Assembly: GCA_002413345.1 (NCBI GenBank)
Contig: DHWU01000009.1
Span: 87,808-104,510, forward strand
Reading direction: 5' to 3'
Source of the DNA: Propionibacteriaceae bacterium UBA5174
Lineage (GTDB): Bacteria > Actinomycetota > Actinomycetes > Propionibacteriales > Propionibacteriaceae
DNA: 16,703 nucleotides
Part shown: piece after piece, positions 13,604 to 16,703 of the stretch
Layout: each line of letters begins with the position of its first letter
Position numbering within the stretch: the stretch's first letter is position 1
Notes under the pieces: generated by a model
Databases searched by the model: none
The model's input: the letters and a program-made list of their open reading frames with translations, nothing else
Told to the model about the DNA's origin: nothing
Translations under genes and position numbers: made by a program

Positions 13604-14493
13604 GCGCGGCTCCCAACTACCGAACCCGGATCCAAGACATCCCGCAGCGCGTCACCGATCACGTTGACGCAGACCACCAAGACCACGAGCACGCTAACTG
13701 GACCTAGGAACAGCCAAGGAAAGCTGGTGGCCATCGGTGACCCCTCAGCAAGCAAGGTGCCCAAGGAAGTGTCCGGAGAATGCACCCCGAAACCGAAGAA
13801 GGCCAGACCAGCTTCAGACAAGATGGCGTAACCCACCCCCAAAGTCGCGTCGATGATCAACAGCGAAGCCGCATTGGGCAAGATGTGCCGCCAGATGATC
13901 CGCCAAGGAGACAGGCCAATGAAACGCGCCGCGAGAACATACTCCCGCGCGCGCAGCGAAAGCGTCAGAGAGCGCACCACCCGCGCCGAGAATGGCCAGG
14001 CGAAGGCAGCCAAGAGCAACACCAGAATCAGCCACGAGCCACCAGCGCCGGGCAGGTTTTGGGAGACCACGGCGATCAGGAAGAAGCTCGGCACCACCAA
14101 CATCAGATCGATGATCACCAGCATCACCTTCTCGTAGCGTCCGCCCAGGTAGGCGGCCGAAGCCCCCACTAGGGCGGCCACGGAAGTGGCCGCTACCGCT
14201 GCCACTAGGCCGATCAACATCGATCTACTCAGCCCGCGCAGGGTCAAAGCCAGCAGGTCACGGCCGGTTTGGGTCGTCCCCAACGGGTGCGTCAGGCTGG
14301 GCGGGCTGAGGAAAGCCTGCGGGTCAATCTGGTCGAACTGCCAATGCCACAGCAGCTGCCCGAAACTGGCGGCCAGTCCCAACACCAAGATCCCAATGAC
14401 ACCAAGGACGGCCAACTTGTTGCCCGCTAGGCGGATCAACACTCGTCGAAAGCCACTGAATCGCCGTCCAGTTGGCAGCGCAGCGCTGGTCAT
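13600..14493 (-). CDS. Peptide ABC transporter permease (DppC/OppC type)
   Basis: 297 residues, normal length. A cytosolic N-terminus precedes a first membrane segment (about 27-50), then the DppC hallmark HPLGTTQTGRDLLALTLRG on the outer side. Five more hydrophobic segments follow. The EAA loop that docks to the ATPase is EYVLAARFIGLSPWRIIWRHILPN. It forms half of the transmembrane channel with the permease encoded upstream. ATG overlaps the upstream stop by four bases (ATGA) and GTGAGG lies 5 bases before it, so translation is probably coupled. Identification is secure; substrate class (peptides versus other family-5 solutes such as nickel or sugars) rests on the general family. Confidence 0.94.
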   Translation of the reverse strand: MTSAALPTGRRFSGFRRVLIRLAGNKLAVLGVIGILVLGLAASFGQLLWHWQFDQIDPQAFLSPPSLTHPLGTTQTGRDLLALTLRGLSRSMLIGLVAAVAATSVAALVGASAAYLGGRYEKVMLVIIDLMLVVPSFFLIAVVSQNLPGAGGSWLILVLLLAAFAWPFSARVVRSLTLSLRAREYVLAARFIGLSPWRIIWRHILPNAASLLIIDATLGVGYAILSEAGLAFFGFGVHSPDTSLGTLLAEGSPMATSFPWLFLGPVSVLVVLVVCVNVIGDALRDVLDPGSVVGSRA

Positions 14494-15470
14494 TTCAGCC
14501 TCACTCGTGGATCCAGGATCGCCACCAAGATGTCGGACAACAGCGCCCCGGCGAGTACGCAGGCGCCAGCAAAGGCGGTCACTGCTACCACAGCGTTGAC
14601 GTCCTGGGTGGTGATCGCGTCCACACCGTATTGCCCGATCCCGTCAAAGGCGAACAGCCGCTCGACAAAGACCGACCCGACGAACATGGTCGCCACACTC
14701 ATCGCCACGTAGGTGCTGATCGGAACCAGCGCAGTACGTAAAGCGTGGCGCAAGACCGCCCGCCGCCGAGGCAGCCCCTTAGCGCGAGCCGTCCGCAGAT
14801 AGTCAGCGCTGAGCGCGTCCAGCATCAGATTGCGCTGAATCAGCGCGATTGATGCCGCCCCCACCACGACCAGCACCAAAGTGGGCAACACCAGGTGCTG
14901 CAACCGATCGGCCAACACTGCCAGTCCAGAACTGCCAGCATCCCCGCTCTCGCCAACAAATTCGAAAATTCGCAGCCCGGTAGTGTCGTTGATCTTGGTG
15001 GCGGCCTGTTGGCTGACTTGGGCAATCACAAAGACTGGCGTGGACACAACCACCAAGGACAGCGCCGCGATCGCGCGCGCACCAAGCCGATGTTGCCTGG
15101 TGGCCGCCCAAGCACCGGCCAGCACGCCCACCAGAAGGCCGGCAAGGGTGCCGATCACTACCAGGCGCAGGCTGACCCACATTCGGTCGCCGATCTGAGC
15201 ATTCACGCTCACTCCAAGCGGGGAGTAGCCCCAGTTGCCCTGTAGGACGCTCACCAACCAGGTCCAGTACCGCTGCGCCAGGGGCACTTGATCACTGAGG
15301 TTGTACTTCAGAAGTTGAGCTGACACCACTTGCCCCGGGATCGGCGGCTGCCGCAGTTCGAATTGGGAACGCGGATTGAGCTGACTGGCGGCCAGCAGAT
15401 AGGTCAGCGATGTCGCGACGTACAACAGCACCAAATAACCCAGTAACCTGTTGCCGAGATAGCGCAGCAT
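14490..15470 (-). CDS. Peptide ABC transporter permease (DppB/OppB type)
   Basis: 326 residues. It starts MLRYLGNRLLGYLVLLYVATSLTYLL, the typical DppB first membrane helix, then a long outer loop (about 30-95) and five more segments. The ATPase-docking EAA loop is DYLRTARAKGLPRRRAVLRHALRTALVPI. First gene of the importer operon, divergent from glnA across 149 bases. No Shine-Dalgarno is visible before ATG at 15470; instead a TAACGT -10 lies exactly 7 bases upstream, which suggests a leaderless message. A GlnR-like operator is centred about 80 bases upstream and could also act on this operon (inference). Confidence 0.93.
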   Translation of the reverse strand: MLRYLGNRLLGYLVLLYVATSLTYLLAASQLNPRSQFELRQPPIPGQVVSAQLLKYNLSDQVPLAQRYWTWLVSVLQGNWGYSPLGVSVNAQIGDRMWVSLRLVVIGTLAGLLVGVLAGAWAATRQHRLGARAIAALSLVVVSTPVFVIAQVSQQAATKINDTTGLRIFEFVGESGDAGSSGLAVLADRLQHLVLPTLVLVVVGAASIALIQRNLMLDALSADYLRTARAKGLPRRRAVLRHALRTALVPISTYVAMSVATMFVGSVFVERLFAFDGIGQYGVDAITTQDVNAVVAVTAFAGACVLAGALLSDILVAILDPRVRLK

Positions 15471-15477
15471 GACGCCG

Positions 15478-15483
15478 ACGTTA
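15478..15483 (-). promoter_or_regulatory. Candidate leaderless -10 element for the peptide importer operon
   Basis: On the minus strand TAACGT, 7 bases, then ATG (15470). This spacing puts the transcription start at the start codon. There is no ribosome-binding site, which fits leaderless initiation. No clear -35 is seen, so activation by a bound regulator is possible. Confidence 0.4.
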
Positions 15484-15530
15484 GCGTAGGTGTAAGCGGC
15501 TACCTCGATAGCTCATCTGGGGCTAGCCGT

Positions 15531-15568
15531 GTAACCCGGCTGAAACATGGACGCAACCGTCCAGTTAC
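15531..15568. promoter_or_regulatory. GlnR-type nitrogen-control operator between glnA and the peptide importer
   Basis: Four 5-base half-sites are spaced by exactly 6: GTAAC (15531-15535), GAAAC (15542-15546), GCAAC (15553-15557) and GTTAC (15564-15568). The actinobacterial GlnR consensus is gTnAC-n6-GaAAC repeated; the first pair matches fully, the second has three mismatches. It sits at about -74 to -37 of the likely glnA start, the usual place for an activator. GlnR itself is not in the window. Confidence 0.7.
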
Positions 15569-15592
15569 GGCCGGTCCGTAGCGTTTGATCCG

Positions 15593-15598
15593 TATCAT
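15593..15598 (+). promoter_or_regulatory. Candidate -10 element of glnA
   Basis: TATCAT lies 25 bases after the last GlnR-like half-site and 21 bases before ATG. No consensus -35 is found at 16-18 bases, consistent with a promoter that needs an activator. Transcription would start near 15605, giving a leader of about 15 bases that includes GGAGG. Confidence 0.45.
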
Positions 15599-15619
15599 TC
15601 CACTGACTTTGGAGGACAC

Positions 15620-16703
15620 ATGTTCCAAGGCGCCGACGACCTGTTGGCCTACATCAAGGACGAGGGTGTCGAAATGATCGACATCCGGTTCTGCGACCTG
15701 CCTGGTGTTATGCAGCATTTCACCGTCCCGGCTGGGTCTTTTGGTCCAGAGGTTTTCGAAGATGGCCTGGCCTTCGACGGCTCCTCGATCCGTGGGTTCC
15801 AGAAGATCCACGAATCGGACATGGCGCTGCTGCCGGATCCGTCCACCGCGTTCATCGATCCGTTCCGCGAGGCGAAGACCTTGGTGGTCAGCTTCTTCGT
15901 GCACGATCCGTTGACCAAGGAGCCCTACAGCCGCGACCCGCGCAACATTGCGCGCAAGGCCGAGAACTACCTGGCTTCCACTGGCATCGCCTCCAAGGCG
16001 TTCTTCGCTCCCGAAGCCGAGTTTTACATCTTCGATTCGGCTCGCTTCGAGACCAAGCAGAACGCTTCGTTCTACTACATCGATTCCGAGGCTGGCGCCT
16101 GGAACTCCGGTCGTGAAGAAGAGGGCGGCAACCGCGCCTACAAAGTGAAGTACAAGGGCGGCTACTTCCCAGTAGCTCCGTCTGACCACTTCGGCGACCT
16201 GCGCGACACCATGGTCAAACACCTGGAGAATGTCGGCCTTGAGGTAGAGCGTGCACACCACGAGGTGGGCACCGCTGGCCAGGCCGAGATCAACTACAAG
16301 TTCAACACCATGTTGGCTGCCGCCGATGACGTGATGAAGTTCAAATACATCATCAAGAACACCGGCTGGGCGGCGGGCAAGACTGTCACCTTCATGCCGA
16401 AGCCAATCTTCGGCGACAACGGCTCGGGCATGCACGTGCACCAGTCGCTGTGGAACGGCGATTCCCCACTGTTCTATGACGAGGCTGGCTACGGCGGCCT
16501 GTCTGACACCGCTCGCTGGTACATCGGTGGCCTGCTAAAGCACGCCCCCTCGTTGCTGGCCTTCACCAACCCGACGGTGAACTCTTACCACCGTCTGGTG
16601 CCCGGCTTCGAGGCTCCGACCAACCTGGTCTACAGCGCTCGTAACCGTTCGGCATGTATCCGCATTCCGATCACCGGTTCGAACCCGAAGGCCAAGCGCA
16701 TCG
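15620..16703 (+). CDS. glnA: Glutamine synthetase type I, N-terminal 361 residues (3' end outside window)
   Basis: Makes glutamine from glutamate, ammonia and ATP in the cytosol as a dodecamer; central enzyme of nitrogen assimilation. The visible part matches actinobacterial GlnA1 almost throughout: FCDLPGVMQHFTVP, LAFDGSSIRGFQKIHESDM, the metal-binding region PEAEFYIFDS (131-140), HHEVGTAGQAEINYKFN (213-229), NGSGMHVHQSLW (267-278), and RLVPGFEAPTNLVYSARNRSACIRIPI with catalytic-site Arg residues. The adenylylation tyrosine would lie near residue 400, beyond the edge. Start ATG has GGAGG (15611-15615) 4 bases upstream. Upstream are a candidate -10 and a GlnR-like operator, so induction under nitrogen limitation is likely. 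No oddity in the part seen. Confidence 0.97.
   Translation, partial: MFQGADDLLAYIKDEGVEMIDIRFCDLPGVMQHFTVPAGSFGPEVFEDGLAFDGSSIRGFQKIHESDMALLPDPSTAFIDPFREAKTLVVSFFVHDPLTKEPYSRDPRNIARKAENYLASTGIASKAFFAPEAEFYIFDSARFETKQNASFYYIDSEAGAWNSGREEEGGNRAYKVKYKGGYFPVAPSDHFGDLRDTMVKHLENVGLEVERAHHEVGTAGQAEINYKFNTMLAAADDVMKFKYIIKNTGWAAGKTVTFMPKPIFGDNGSGMHVHQSLWNGDSPLFYDEAGYGGLSDTARWYIGGLLKHAPSLLAFTNPTVNSYHRLVPGFEAPTNLVYSARNRSACIRIPITGSNPKAKRI

Noticed and set aside
15500..16441. Long open frame on the minus strand (313 codons) opposite glnA
   Set aside because: It is antisense to a strongly conserved glnA, lacks a recognisable domain and extends over the GlnR-like box and glnA promoter; a by-product of GC-rich third positions.
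1..16703. CRISPR array, insertion sequence, prophage or toxin-antitoxin system
   Set aside because: No regularly spaced repeats, transposase, integrase or paired small overlapping toxin/antitoxin genes; all well-supported genes belong to common chromosomal families.

Overview
The window reads as ordinary chromosome from a high-GC Gram-positive bacterium (Actinomycetota). The glutamine synthetase closely resembles actinobacterial GlnA1. The Ser/Thr kinase, FHA, PP2C and propeller-type membrane protein cluster is typical of actinobacteria, GTG and TTG starts are used, and an excalibur-domain secreted protein is present. I cannot place it below phylum. I see no insertion sequence, prophage gene, CRISPR array or rRNA.

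Layout. (1) Positions 1-5893, minus strand: a signalling cluster read right to left. PP2C phosphatase, FHA protein, membrane Ser/Thr kinase and a small FHA-like/HTH-like protein overlap by 4, 4 and 1 bases. After a 235-base gap with a candidate terminator and a good promoter comes a membrane-anchored propeller-like protein that runs off the left edge. (2) 6110-6400, minus: a small secreted excalibur protein. (3) 6572-6647, plus: tRNA-Glu with encoded CCA, convergent with and one base from the stop of the next gene. (4) 6649-8070, minus: a diacylglycerol-glycosyltransferase-like protein (MGDG synthase/UgtP type). (5) 8233-8403, plus: tRNA-Asp and tRNA-Phe, with an 18-bp perfect palindrome upstream. 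(6) 8504-9685, plus: a GT1-family glycosyltransferase. (7) 9734-15470, minus: a peptide ABC importer in the order permease, permease, fused two-domain ATPase, lipoprotein binding protein. (8) 15620 to the right edge, plus: glnA, partial.

How it fits together. The kinase and PP2C phosphatase are an opposing pair, with two FHA proteins as likely phosphothreonine readers; the small one may carry a DNA-binding domain. The propeller-like protein on the membrane is a plausible client or partner. At the right end, glnA and the peptide importer diverge from a 149-bp region. That region holds a GlnR-like operator (GTAAC-n6-GAAAC-n6-GCAAC-n6-GTTAC), which suggests that nitrogen status controls glnA and perhaps peptide uptake. 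Two genes (the diacylglycerol-type glycosyltransferase and the first permease) have a TANNNT -10 exactly 7 bases before ATG, the geometry of leaderless mRNAs.

The gene families are known. The observations most worth testing are the shared GlnR-type operator, the FHA/HTH protein as a phospho-dependent regulator, the palindrome upstream of the tRNA pair, and the tRNA-Glu/glycosyltransferase convergence with a hairpin over the gene end.
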